From Candidatus Marispirochaeta associata (lineage in GTDB: Bacteria; Spirochaetota; Spirochaetia; JC444; Marispirochaetaceae): a DNA stretch of 64,000 nt. Positions 46,549 through 55,380 of this stretch are shown one piece after another. The DNA lies in assembly GCA_001749745.1 (NCBI GenBank), contig JWTM01000532.1, forward strand, positions 124,001-188,000, in the 5' to 3' direction. Every line of letters begins with the position of its first letter. Position 1 is the first letter of the stretch. A program made the translations under genes and the position numbers. The notes under the pieces are model-generated. The model was not told the origin of the DNA. It searched no databases and worked only from the letters and a program-made list of their open reading frames with translations.

Positions 46549-47730
46549 ATGGCCCTGAAAACGGTAAAAGATTTAGATTTAACGAATAAACGCGTCCTGG
46601 TACGGGTTGATTTCAATGTCCCCTTGAAAGAGGGGACTATTACCGACGATACCCGTATTCGCGCGGCTCTGCCCACGCTGAACTATATTCTGGAGCAGCC
46701 GGGTGCCTCCTTGGTGATTATGACTCACCTGGGTCGTCCGAAGGGCGAGAAGAAGCCCGAATTCAGCCTTAAACCGGTGGCGTCGCGACTCCAGGAACTC
46801 CTGGGACGCACCGTCGTGATGGCGGAGGATACCATCGGTGCGGCTGTCGAAGCTCAGGCGGCTAAACTCCAGGCCGGGGAAGTACTCCTTCTGGAGAATG
46901 TTCGCTACTATGCGGGCGAGACAAAGAATGATCCTGAATTCGCCGCCTCTCTGGCGAAAATGGGCGATGTCTATGTGAACGATGCCTTCGGCACGGCTCA
47001 TCGGGCCCATGCATCCACCGAAGGAGTTGCCCATCACCTTGAAGCGGCAGCCGGATTTCTGATCGAGAAAGAGGTGAAATTCTTCGCCCCCCTGCTGGAC
47101 AACCCGGCGCAGCCCTTCGTCGCCATTATCGGCGGAGCAAAGGTATCCACCAAGATTGCGGTGCTCGAATCGCTGTTGCCGAAGTGCAGCACCCTGGTTA
47201 TCGGCGGCGGAATGGCCTATACCTTCTTGAAGGCCCAGGGATACGAGATTGGGAAATCTCTCTTAGAAGAGGAGTTCCTCGATACGGCAAAATCCCTGCT
47301 CAAAAAGGCTGAATCGGCGGGCGTCAAGGTATTATTGCCCCAAGATCATCTGGTCGCTGAGGAATTCTCCGAAACTGCCCGGGCTGAAGCGGTTGATGCT
47401 AAGGATATCCCCGCCGGCAAGATCGGTATGGATATCGGACCTAAAACCCTGGCCGAGATAAAGGGTGAGATCGCCGCGGCCAAGAACGTCGTCTGGAACG
47501 GTCCTTTGGGGGTATTCGAATTCGATGCCTTCGCCAAGGGAACCCTCGAGGTTGCGGGCTTTGTAGCTGAGTGTAGCGGAACAACCGTCGTAGGCGGCGG
47601 AGATTCTGTAGCCGCGGTAAATAAGTTCAATCTGGCCCATAAAATCGACCATGTATCGACCGGCGGCGGGGCTTCGCTCGAGTTCCTGGAAGGTAAATCC
47701 TTACCCGGAATCGTAGCCCTGATGGACTAG
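46549..47730 (+). CDS. pgk: Phosphoglycerate kinase
   Basis: This glycolytic kinase makes ATP from 1,3-bisphosphoglycerate. RVDFNVPL near residues 19-26, the substrate motif MTHLGRP, and GGGDSVAAV near the C-terminus are seen. I chose the ATG at 46549 (AGGGGG upstream); the frame is open upstream only because gapA overlaps in another frame. Length 393 aa is usual. Confidence 0.97.
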   Translation: MALKTVKDLDLTNKRVLVRVDFNVPLKEGTITDDTRIRAALPTLNYILEQPGASLVIMTHLGRPKGEKKPEFSLKPVASRLQELLGRTVVMAEDTIGAAVEAQAAKLQAGEVLLLENVRYYAGETKNDPEFAASLAKMGDVYVNDAFGTAHRAHASTEGVAHHLEAAAGFLIEKEVKFFAPLLDNPAQPFVAIIGGAKVSTKIAVLESLLPKCSTLVIGGGMAYTFLKAQGYEIGKSLLEEEFLDTAKSLLKKAESAGVKVLLPQDHLVAEEFSETARAEAVDAKDIPAGKIGMDIGPKTLAEIKGEIAAAKNVVWNGPLGVFEFDAFAKGTLEVAGFVAECSGTTVVGGGDSVAAVNKFNLAHKIDHVSTGGGASLEFLEGKSLPGIVALMD

Positions 47731-47749
47731 TCGATAGCTTGTTACTAGG

Positions 47750-47771
47750 GTCCCGGCGTCGCCGCCGGGAC
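47750..47771 (+). other. Intercistronic hairpin between pgk and tpiA
   Basis: GTCCCGGCG (47750-47758) pairs perfectly with CGCCGGGAC (47763-47771) across a 4-base loop TCGC. No T run follows, so it is more likely an RNA-stability or processing element than a terminator. Confidence 0.65.
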
Positions 47772-47804
47772 TATTCAATTAATCGAACGGAAGAAGGAAT
47801 AGAG

Positions 47805-48557
47805 ATGAGAAGCTATTTTATTGCCGGAAACTGGAAGATGAATAAAACCGTGTCCGAAGCCCTGGAACTGGTGAACGGTCTCAAGGCCGGACTGGACGGG
47901 GTAGAGCACCGCGTAATGGTAGCTCCTCCTTTTACGGCTCTTTCCGCAGTTTCTGAGGCTGTGAAGGGCTCACAGATTATAGTCGGCGCCCAGAATATGT
48001 CGGATAATGAGTCCGGCGCCCACACCGGCGAGGTTTCGGTGCATATGCTCAAAGACCTCGGGGTCGAGGTGGTGATTCTCGGGCACTCCGAACGGCGCGC
48101 CATCTACGGCGAGGACGACGCCTTTATCAACCGCAAGGTTAAGCTGGCGATAAGTCAGGGACTCGAGGTGATTCTCTGTGTCGGCGAAACCCTGGAAGAA
48201 CGGGAAGCGGGTAAGGCCGAAGCTGTGGTCGAAAAGCAGCTCGAGGGCGGACTTAAGGATGTCGGTCCGGCCGAACTGGCTAAGGTAACCATCGCCTACG
48301 AACCGGTATGGGCGATCGGAACCGGTAAGACCGCCACTCCCGCCGATGCCGACGCGATTCATAAATCTATAAGAGAGAAAATTACCGCTCTGTACTCGAA
48401 AGATGCGGCGGAAAAAATAATCATTCAATACGGTGGATCAGTTAAGCCCGATAATGCGGCGGAGCTGATGGGAATGGAGAATATCGACGGCGCTCTCGTG
48501 GGCGGCGCGGCTCTCAAGACTGAAACATTCCTCCCCATTGTAAAGTTTGATAAGTAG
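47805..48557 (+). CDS. tpiA: Triosephosphate isomerase
   Basis: This enzyme interconverts dihydroxyacetone phosphate and glyceraldehyde-3-phosphate. GNWKMN at about 7-12, the catalytic histidine in GHSERR near 97 and the catalytic glutamate in AYEPVWAIGTG near 167 are present. 250 aa. I chose the ATG at 47805 behind GAAGGAATAGAG; earlier in-frame codons lie in the intergenic hairpin. Confidence 0.97.
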   Translation: MRSYFIAGNWKMNKTVSEALELVNGLKAGLDGVEHRVMVAPPFTALSAVSEAVKGSQIIVGAQNMSDNESGAHTGEVSVHMLKDLGVEVVILGHSERRAIYGEDDAFINRKVKLAISQGLEVILCVGETLEEREAGKAEAVVEKQLEGGLKDVGPAELAKVTIAYEPVWAIGTGKTATPADADAIHKSIREKITALYSKDAAEKIIIQYGGSVKPDNAAELMGMENIDGALVGGAALKTETFLPIVKFDK

Positions 48558-48569
48558 GAGAGACTGTAG

Positions 48570-48914
48570 ATGGGGATTATTTCCATTCTGTTGCTCATTG
48601 TATTTGTTATTAGTGCTCTGCTTCTGATTCTGATGGTACTGCTCCAGGATGATCAGGGCGACGGCATCGGGGGCATGTTCGGCGGCGGCAGCTCGACGAC
48701 CTTTGGTTCCCGATCAGGGAATATCCTGACCCGATTCACCTCGATTTTAGGCGTGGTTTTCATGGTTAGCGCCTTCGCCCTGGCCTGGGTAAACATATCC
48801 ACCGCCGAAGGGGACGTAGAGGGCGCCGCAAGACGGCTTTCAACGGAAGCGAACGACACCGAATGGTGGAACCAGGACGCCGACTCCCTCTCGAACGATC
48901 AGGGCGCTGAATAA
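48570..48914 (+). CDS. secG: Protein translocase subunit SecG
   Basis: This inner-membrane protein of the SecYEG channel has two membrane helices (about 3-24 and 50-72) joined by a glycine-rich loop with GGMFGGGSSTTFGSRSG, the family signature. A polar, acidic tail of about 35 residues follows. It follows tpiA closely, a common order. Confidence 0.93.
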   Translation: MGIISILLLIVFVISALLLILMVLLQDDQGDGIGGMFGGGSSTTFGSRSGNILTRFTSILGVVFMVSAFALAWVNISTAEGDVEGAARRLSTEANDTEWWNQDADSLSNDQGAE

Positions 48915-48928
48915 GGACTCGACAACCA

Positions 48929-48949
48929 GGCCGCCTTCTACTGGCGGCC
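48929..48949 (+). other. Hairpin after secG
   Basis: GGCCGCC (48929-48935) pairs with GGCGGCC (48943-48949) around a 7-base loop, without a T run, just before the next gene's ribosome site GAAGGAGG. It may be a weak terminator or a processing element. Confidence 0.45.
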
Positions 48950-48965
48950 GCGCGAAGGAGGCAAC

Positions 48966-49379
48966 ATGCGTGCAGCAGTAATCTATTTCGCAGGTTCTAA
49001 GAGGCAAAAGCTGACCGAACTTTCACGCGCCCTCGCAAAGGGGCTCGAGGAGCAGGGGCATCAGGTAGATATTATCGATGGGGAGCGGGATGTAAACACC
49101 AAGCTCACGATTTACAACTACATTGCCGTCGGCACCGGAGCCACCACCTTTTTCGGGGGAAAAATCTCCGACGGAATAGCCAAGTTTTTGGCCAACTCCG
49201 GCATGGTCTCCGGCAAGCGCAGTTTCGCCTTCCTTGCCAAGGGAGGCCTGCGAACCGGAAAGACCCTCCAGAAGCTAATGAGGGTTATGGAGCACGAGGG
49301 GATGTATCTGAAATATTCGGAAATCTTCACTCAACCCGAAGAGGCTCAGATGGTCGGTCGGAAACTTCACGTCGGTTAG
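48966..49379 (+). CDS. Flavodoxin-like protein
   Basis: This 137-aa protein has an alternating alpha/beta layout starting MRAAVIYFAGSKRQKLTELSRAL, like a flavodoxin fold with an unusual phosphate loop. The middle IAVGTGATTFFGGKI resembles the second flavin loop. FMN binding is possible but unproven. AGGAGG precedes the ATG. Confidence 0.65.
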   Translation: MRAAVIYFAGSKRQKLTELSRALAKGLEEQGHQVDIIDGERDVNTKLTIYNYIAVGTGATTFFGGKISDGIAKFLANSGMVSGKRSFAFLAKGGLRTGKTLQKLMRVMEHEGMYLKYSEIFTQPEEAQMVGRKLHVG

Positions 49380-49387
49380 GTAGAGTT

Positions 49388-50458
49388 ATGACAATGCGGC
49401 GCTGGATCAGTCTACTTCTCTTTTTTCTCCTTCTGGTGCCTCTCTCTGCAGCTCCGGTCGATTCACCGGCAGCCGTGGTCAATCTCATCAGGGCGGAGAT
49501 AATAACTCAGAAGCAGCTTCAACAACGCTTTGAGGAGACTGAAGAGGTACGAATCCAAGCCAGATTGCCGATCCCCCCTCAAACGGAGGAGCAGGTTCTC
49601 GATGCGATGATCGCAGAGATCCTCATCAAGCAGGCCGCCGAACGGGAAGGAATCAACATAACCGCCAATGAGATCGACCAAGCCCTAGAGGGGCAGCGCC
49701 GGTCCGCCGAGACGCAACTGAAGCAACAGGGCCAGCTCCAAGCCGCCGAGAGCTTGAGCGAGGCCAATTTTCGGGATCTGATGATCCAACAGACACGGAT
49801 GAGCTGGGACGAAATCAGGGAATCCATCGAGAAACAGATCATTCAGCAGCGCTACATCGCCGAAACAAAATCGGATTTACTGCAGAATATCTCCGCCCCC
49901 GATGAAAGGGCGATTCAGGAGCGCTACCGCAAGATAGCGACTCGTCTGGTCAATCCGGAGATTGTCCGTTTTAACCAGATTTTTATTTCCACGGTCAACA
50001 AGAATCAGAGCCAGGTCGATGCGCTGCGGGCCAGAGCGGATGAAGCCTTTCGCAAGCTGCGTCAGGGCGGCGATTTTAGCTCCCTGGTCACCGAATATAC
50101 CGACGATCAGAACTCCCGCTACTCCGGCGGAGATTTCGGCTACCTCGCTCGGGACGACGCCCGGGCTGAAGCCTATTTCGGGGAAGACTTTTTTAGCAGG
50201 CTCTTCGAACTTGAGGTCAATCAGGTCTCGGAGATACTGCGATCAAACATCGGTTTTCATATCGTCAAGGTGCGGGAACACATCGACGCCAAAATCCTCA
50301 AGCTTGATGATCAGTTGAGTCCTACGAATCGTATGACCGTCAGGGAGTATATCAGCCGACTGTTAATCAATGAGCGACAGCAGAGGATCCTGCAACAGGC
50401 TTATGCCCAGGTTGTGGAGGAACTTCGCAGCGAAGCTTCAGTGGAGATCTTCAATTAG
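49388..50458 (+). CDS. Periplasmic parvulin-type peptidyl-prolyl isomerase (SurA/PrsA-like)
   Basis: This 356-aa protein has a signal peptide (about 5-21, ending PLSAA), a helical SurA_N-like chaperone domain (about 25-160), and one parvulin domain (about 195-305) with FNQIFIST, GGDFSSLVTEYTDD and VGFHIVKV-like motifs. It probably folds outer-membrane proteins. It ends one base before nusB. Confidence 0.88.
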   Translation: MTMRRWISLLLFFLLLVPLSAAPVDSPAAVVNLIRAEIITQKQLQQRFEETEEVRIQARLPIPPQTEEQVLDAMIAEILIKQAAEREGINITANEIDQALEGQRRSAETQLKQQGQLQAAESLSEANFRDLMIQQTRMSWDEIRESIEKQIIQQRYIAETKSDLLQNISAPDERAIQERYRKIATRLVNPEIVRFNQIFISTVNKNQSQVDALRARADEAFRKLRQGGDFSSLVTEYTDDQNSRYSGGDFGYLARDDARAEAYFGEDFFSRLFELEVNQVSEILRSNIGFHIVKVREHIDAKILKLDDQLSPTNRMTVREYISRLLINERQQRILQQAYAQVVEELRSEASVEIFN

Positions 50459-50881
50459 ATGGGTTCCAGAAGAAAAGCCCGTGTCTTAGCCTTTCAAGCC
50501 CTCTTCTGTTTGGAAGCCAATCCCGGTGCGGAAGATGAGATTCTCGATTTTCCGTGGTTGGACGAGGAGATGCGGTCCCGCTATGAGGAAGATACCCTTG
50601 TCTTCTCCCGTATGCTGATTGCCGGTACCTTGGAGCACCGCGACGAAATCGACGCCAAGATCGAATCGCGGCTGGAGCATTGGGATATTCACCGGCTGGG
50701 GAAGGTTGATCTCGCGATCCTGCGCATTAGTGTTTATGCGCTCCTTTTTCAGAAAGAGATCCCCGCCACGGTTACAATCGACGAAGCCGTCGATATCGCC
50801 AAGGACTACGGCAGCGATGAATCCTACCGCTTTATAAACGGGGTTTTGGACGGGATCCATAAATCCGACCATGAAGAGTAA
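50459..50881 (+). CDS. nusB: Transcription antitermination factor NusB
   Basis: This 140-aa helical RNA-binding protein is part of the rRNA antitermination complex. It has the family N-terminus GSRRKARVLAFQALFC and C-terminal YGSDESYRFINGVLD. It overlaps the next gene by 11 bases. Confidence 0.95.
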   Translation: MGSRRKARVLAFQALFCLEANPGAEDEILDFPWLDEEMRSRYEEDTLVFSRMLIAGTLEHRDEIDAKIESRLEHWDIHRLGKVDLAILRISVYALLFQKEIPATVTIDEAVDIAKDYGSDESYRFINGVLDGIHKSDHEE

Positions 50882-52499
50882 GCTTCGGATAATCCTTCCA
50901 CGCTTGATCGTCGTCCTGGCTCTGGCCGTGATTACCTACGCCGTTATCGATTTTACCGGTAAACGGGTACAAACCGGCAACCTCAACGAATACCTTGCCG
51001 ATATCGATACTCTCCTCTCTGCCGGACGGGAGGCGGAAGCCGCCGATCTCTTGGAAAGCCGACCGGACGGTCGCCTCAGCAGTTTTCAGTATCTCCTGCT
51101 GGCCAAGCGCATGTGGCGACTCGGCGATCACGAGCGAAGAAACGAGCTCCTCGAATCTCTTACCCGCACTGCGGTCGAGGTCTATCCCGGCAATCAGGAT
51201 CTTGCGGTATTGCGATCCTATGTTCTTCTTGCAGCCGAGAGACCGGAGACCGCCTATCGTTTTGCTACGGAAAAGCTCAAAGACGATCGTTATTTGGGCT
51301 TAATCGCCCAAGCGGGCCTGGCATCGGGTCTCCCCCTGGAGAACTCGTTCTTCGAACGGGCGGAAGGAGTCGCCTACGGCTATGCAAGTCTCATTTCCCT
51401 GGTTGCAGAAGAACCAGAAGCCGAGGCCTATGCATCCGCCGGGGCAGGGTGGCAGATCCATGAGTTTATTGCCGACGCAGCTCTCTTATATGCTCGGGAA
51501 GGTAAGGTCGATACAGCCAATGAGCTGATGCGGCGATCGGCCTATCTCCGTTTTCCGGAACTGGAGCTGCAGCTGGCCTACGATGCCCGGGATGCCGCAT
51601 ACGGTTTGGCCGCCATCGAGGCTCTCACTTCGACCGACGATGATTACGGACTCTATCGAGCCGAATTCCTCTATCTTGCCGGACGGGAGGACGCAGCCGA
51701 AGAACGGTATCGGGCAATACTCACTAATGATCCTAACGCTTCGATATTGGCCTATCTCAACCTTGCATATCTCGACCCCGACGATGCGCTAGCGGTGCTG
51801 GACGATGGGATTGCGGCTTTTCCCGACTCCTTGAGGCTGCTTGAACGTTTGGGAGAACGATTGTATCAGCAGGGCGAGACGACCCGCGCGGCGGAGATAT
51901 TCAATCGTGTGCTCGCCATCGATCCGGAGCGGGCCGCGGCTCGCATACGTCTCAGCGAAAGCAGACGGGGAAGCGGTTCCATGGGGGATATTTCCCGACT
52001 CTGGGACGCCTACCATGACGCCGAAGAGAAGGGACCATTTGCATCGCAGCTGGCCTGGCGCTTGTACGGAGAACGGAATCGGGAAGGACTTGAGTTGCTG
52101 GTCGCTTATCAGGCGGCTCAGCTCGACGGAAGGAGTGCTTTGGCGGGGGCCCTGCTTTACATCCTTGAAAGTGAATACGCTCAGGCCGCAGCGCAGTTCG
52201 ACGCTCTCTACCGACTCGATAACAATTGGCGCTACGCCCATAATCAAGGTTTGCTCCTCCGCTATGCAGGCCTCTATGAGGAATCCGTCGATGCCTTTCA
52301 GGCGGCCGAAGGGCAATTGACTCGAGGCGGAGGGGAGGAGAAGTACCAGAGCGAACGCAGTCTCGTTTGGCTGGGACTCGCGGAAACACAGCTCGCCATG
52401 GGCGAACGGAAAAACGCCGCTCTTTCCCTCGATTTCGCCTTGGATCTCGATCCTGATAATTTACGCGCAGGTCTCCTTCAGGCTAATATGAATCGTTGA
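50871..52499 (+). CDS. Membrane-anchored TPR protein
   Basis: This 542-aa protein has a hydrophobic segment (about 8-25) that is a signal peptide or anchor, then TPR-like helices across most of its length, clearest at about 280-360 (AAEERYRAILTNDPNASILAY, LLERLGERLYQQGETTRAAEIFNRVLAIDP) and 430-540. No enzyme domain is evident. Confidence 0.8.
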   Translation: MKSKLRIILPRLIVVLALAVITYAVIDFTGKRVQTGNLNEYLADIDTLLSAGREAEAADLLESRPDGRLSSFQYLLLAKRMWRLGDHERRNELLESLTRTAVEVYPGNQDLAVLRSYVLLAAERPETAYRFATEKLKDDRYLGLIAQAGLASGLPLENSFFERAEGVAYGYASLISLVAEEPEAEAYASAGAGWQIHEFIADAALLYAREGKVDTANELMRRSAYLRFPELELQLAYDARDAAYGLAAIEALTSTDDDYGLYRAEFLYLAGREDAAEERYRAILTNDPNASILAYLNLAYLDPDDALAVLDDGIAAFPDSLRLLERLGERLYQQGETTRAAEIFNRVLAIDPERAAARIRLSESRRGSGSMGDISRLWDAYHDAEEKGPFASQLAWRLYGERNREGLELLVAYQAAQLDGRSALAGALLYILESEYAQAAAQFDALYRLDNNWRYAHNQGLLLRYAGLYEESVDAFQAAEGQLTRGGGEEKYQSERSLVWLGLAETQLAMGERKNAALSLDFALDLDPDNLRAGLLQANMNR

Positions 52500-52524
52500 A
52501 GATAGCGCGATCAAGTGAGGCATA

Positions 52525-53277
52525 ATGATAAAGCTAAAGAATAGGAGCCAGTTGGAAGGCATACGTAAATCTTGCCGGCTTCTTGCAGATCTATTCGATG
52601 AGATCGGCGGGATGATCCGCCCCGGAATCAGCACCGCAGATATTGATGCCAAAGCGGCCGAGTTCATTCGCAAGGGCGGAGGAACCGCCGCCTTTCTGGG
52701 GTATATGGGTTACCCCGCCAGTATCTGCGCATCGGTAAACGAGGTCGTCATACACGGTATTCCCAACCATCGGCCCCTGGTCGAAGGAGATATAGTGGGT
52801 ATCGATATAGGTATAATTCTCGACGGCTACTATAGCGATCGGGCCTATACCTATGCGGTCGGCACTCCCAGTCCGGAAAGGGAAGAGCTGATGCAGGTGA
52901 CCCAGCGCTGCCTCGATTTAGCAATCGAGAGTGCGGCGAAGGGGAAACGGATCAAGGATATCTCGCGGGCGGTGTTCGAATGCGCCGATTCCGCGGGATT
53001 CGGCGTAGTCCGGGACTATTGCGGCCACGGCGTGGGGCTTGATGTTCACGAAGAGCCTCAGGTGCCCAACTACGTCGGGCGCGGTCCCAATCCCCGTTTG
53101 AAGCCGGGAATGGTGCTCGCTATCGAGCCGATGATCAACCTCGGCACCCATGAAGTCGAGGTTTTAGAGGATGAATGGACGGTGGTAACCCTCGACCGCC
53201 GAGCCTCCGCCCATTACGAGCATACCATTGCGGTGGTGGACGAGGGAATCGAGGTTCTAACAGCGCCCCAGGCTTGA
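52525..53277 (+). CDS. map: Methionine aminopeptidase, type I
   Basis: This cytoplasmic enzyme removes the N-terminal methionine. Metal ligands are the aspartates in DIGIILDGYYSDRAY, the histidine in CGHGVGLDVHEEPQ, and glutamates in AIEPM and YEHT. Length 250 aa matches type Ia. It lies 4 bp before the HtrA-like gene. Confidence 0.97.
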   Translation: MIKLKNRSQLEGIRKSCRLLADLFDEIGGMIRPGISTADIDAKAAEFIRKGGGTAAFLGYMGYPASICASVNEVVIHGIPNHRPLVEGDIVGIDIGIILDGYYSDRAYTYAVGTPSPEREELMQVTQRCLDLAIESAAKGKRIKDISRAVFECADSAGFGVVRDYCGHGVGLDVHEEPQVPNYVGRGPNPRLKPGMVLAIEPMINLGTHEVEVLEDEWTVVTLDRRASAHYEHTIAVVDEGIEVLTAPQA

Positions 53278-53281
53278 GATT

Positions 53282-54739
53282 ATGGGCAAGCTGATCGACA
53301 ATAGAAACAAGTGCCCCCTGGGCCGGGAGAAATGCATGACCAGTAAGCGCCGCCGTTGGATGTCCACTTTCCTGCTTTTAAGCATAAGCCTGATATTTAC
53401 AGCATGTACCGGAATTACCAGTCTCACGGTGCAACAGAGTTACCGGTCTGTAGCCGCTAAAACTCTTCCGGTGGTGGTTCAGGTCAATACCGTGGATATT
53501 CTCTCCCAAGAGGTCCCCGAGGTCGACGGCTGGGATTTCTTCTTTCCCGATCCGGATGGAGAGACCCCGTCCGAGGAGCGGCAGTTCAGAACCCAGGGCT
53601 TAGGCTCCGGGGTAATCGTCGAGCGGGAAGACCATCTCTATTATGTAATTACCAATAACCATGTGGTGGGCGAGGCCGACGAGGTTAGCGTAACCCTCCA
53701 CGACGGACGAATTTTCCCCGCCGAATTAATCGGCAAAGACGAGCGGCGCGACTTGGCGCTGCTCAGTTTTTCCGCTCCCGAGAGTGAACTCCCCACGGTA
53801 CGCTACGGCGACTCAGATACCCTTCGCCAGGGAGATCTGGTCGTAGCTGTGGGCAATCCATTCGGCTATAGCGGTACGGTCACCTCCGGCGTTATCTCCG
53901 GGCTGCACCGTTCGGGTCCTACCGACATCAGTGATTTTATTCAGACCGATGCGGCCATAAACCAAGGCAACTCCGGCGGTGCCCTGGTCGATCTCCAGGG
54001 ACGCCTGGTGGGCATTAATACCTGGATAACGACTCCCACCGGCGGCTCTATCGGGCTCGGTTTCGCCATACCCGTCAATAGCGTTCGGGTTGTAATCCGC
54101 CAGCTGATCGATAACGGCGAGGTCGCCTACGGTTGGCTGGGCGTCAGTATTGCCGATGCTCTTCCCGACCTGGTCGCGAGTCTCGGCGAGGAGACCAGCG
54201 CCGGTGCGATCGTAACCAATGTATATCTCGACAGCCCCGCCTTCGCCGCGGGAATCCGCCCGGGGGACATCATTCTGCAGATCGGACGTAAAAGCATCAA
54301 TAATGCGGATAACCTCATTCAGGCGGTGAGCGATCTGCTCGTATCGTCGGAGAACAGCTTTATTATTCTCCGGGACGGTGAAGAGATCGAATTAACCGTG
54401 ACCATCGCCGAGCGGAATAGCGACGATGCGATTCGTTCCCGGTCGGAACTATTCTGGCCCGGGCTGCGACTCTATCCGTTGACGGATTATATCCTCCAGG
54501 ATCTCGAGATTTCCGCTGAGAACGGCATTGTCGTTCTTGGTGTAGATAGAGGAACCCCGGCGGAGAACGCCGGATTCGAATCGGGGGATATAATAACCGC
54601 CCTGGATGGCGAGCGAATCCTCTCCTTAGACGATTTCTACAGAGGATTGAACAGAGATGATTCGACAGCGTCGGATGTTACCGTGGTACGGGAAGGGGAG
54701 GAGCTGAAGCTTACCCTCGGGCCTGCTGTCGTAGATTAA
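53282..54739 (+). CDS. HtrA/DegP-like serine protease, predicted lipoprotein
   Basis: This envelope protease has the catalytic triad H127 (TNNHVV), D157 (RRDLALL) and S231 (GNSGGAL), and two PDZ domains (about 285-375 and 405-480). The N-terminus contains a membrane segment ending LIFTAC, a relaxed lipobox of the kind spirochaetes use, so it is probably lipid-anchored. Start at 53282 or, more likely, the ATG at 53336 just before the signal segment. Confidence 0.88.
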   Translation: MGKLIDNRNKCPLGREKCMTSKRRRWMSTFLLLSISLIFTACTGITSLTVQQSYRSVAAKTLPVVVQVNTVDILSQEVPEVDGWDFFFPDPDGETPSEERQFRTQGLGSGVIVEREDHLYYVITNNHVVGEADEVSVTLHDGRIFPAELIGKDERRDLALLSFSAPESELPTVRYGDSDTLRQGDLVVAVGNPFGYSGTVTSGVISGLHRSGPTDISDFIQTDAAINQGNSGGALVDLQGRLVGINTWITTPTGGSIGLGFAIPVNSVRVVIRQLIDNGEVAYGWLGVSIADALPDLVASLGEETSAGAIVTNVYLDSPAFAAGIRPGDIILQIGRKSINNADNLIQAVSDLLVSSENSFIILRDGEEIELTVTIAERNSDDAIRSRSELFWPGLRLYPLTDYILQDLEISAENGIVVLGVDRGTPAENAGFESGDIITALDGERILSLDDFYRGLNRDDSTASDVTVVREGEELKLTLGPAVVD

Positions 54740-54768
54740 TTGCACAAATAGATAGGATGGAATGCAAG

Positions 54769-55380
54769 ATGAATAAAGAGTTTCTGGCGTACAAGACCAT
54801 GCGGGATAATGCGATTAAGCTGGCCCACAGGATCTATGTGGACGGGTTTGTTCCCGATGTAATCTATGTCTCCTTGAGGGGAGGCGCGTACCTGGGAAAT
54901 ATTATCAGCGAATACTTTAAAGCCGTGCGCCGGCATGACCGCCCCGTCTTCTACGCGGCTGTGGTCGCCCGCTCCTACACCGACCTTCGCCGTCAGGAGA
55001 AGGTCATGGTGGACGGCTGGACCTATGATCCCGCATACTTGAGAAACGGCGATAAGATCCTGTTGGTGGACGATATCTTTGATTCCGGAAGGACAATGAA
55101 CCACCTGGCCGAGATTATCATGGAGAAGGGGATTCCCCGGGAAGACATGAAGATCACCGTCTATGATTACAAGATTCTCGAATATTTACCGGAAGAAGAA
55201 CGCCTGCCGCTTCAGCCTGACTATTATTGCCGCAAACATCTCGTTAAAAGCCCGGAACAGTCCCGGTGGATTCACTATTCAAGCCATGAACTGATCGGCC
55301 TCACCCATCAGGAGCTGGAGGAGCACTACTTCAACGGCGATGAGGAGCTCAAGAAAGCCTTGGAGTGTGCACTGGGATGA
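54769..55380 (+). CDS. Phosphoribosyltransferase-family protein
   Basis: This 203-aa protein has the PRPP-binding motif ILLVDDIFDSGRTM near residues 98-111 and YVSLRGGAYLG near 34-44, so it is a type I phosphoribosyltransferase. The substrate is unclear (hypoxanthine, xanthine or pyrimidine regulator type). Start at 54757 or 54769. It overlaps the next gene by 4 bases (ATGA). Confidence 0.8.
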   Translation: MNKEFLAYKTMRDNAIKLAHRIYVDGFVPDVIYVSLRGGAYLGNIISEYFKAVRRHDRPVFYAAVVARSYTDLRRQEKVMVDGWTYDPAYLRNGDKILLVDDIFDSGRTMNHLAEIIMEKGIPREDMKITVYDYKILEYLPEEERLPLQPDYYCRKHLVKSPEQSRWIHYSSHELIGLTHQELEEHYFNGDEELKKALECALG

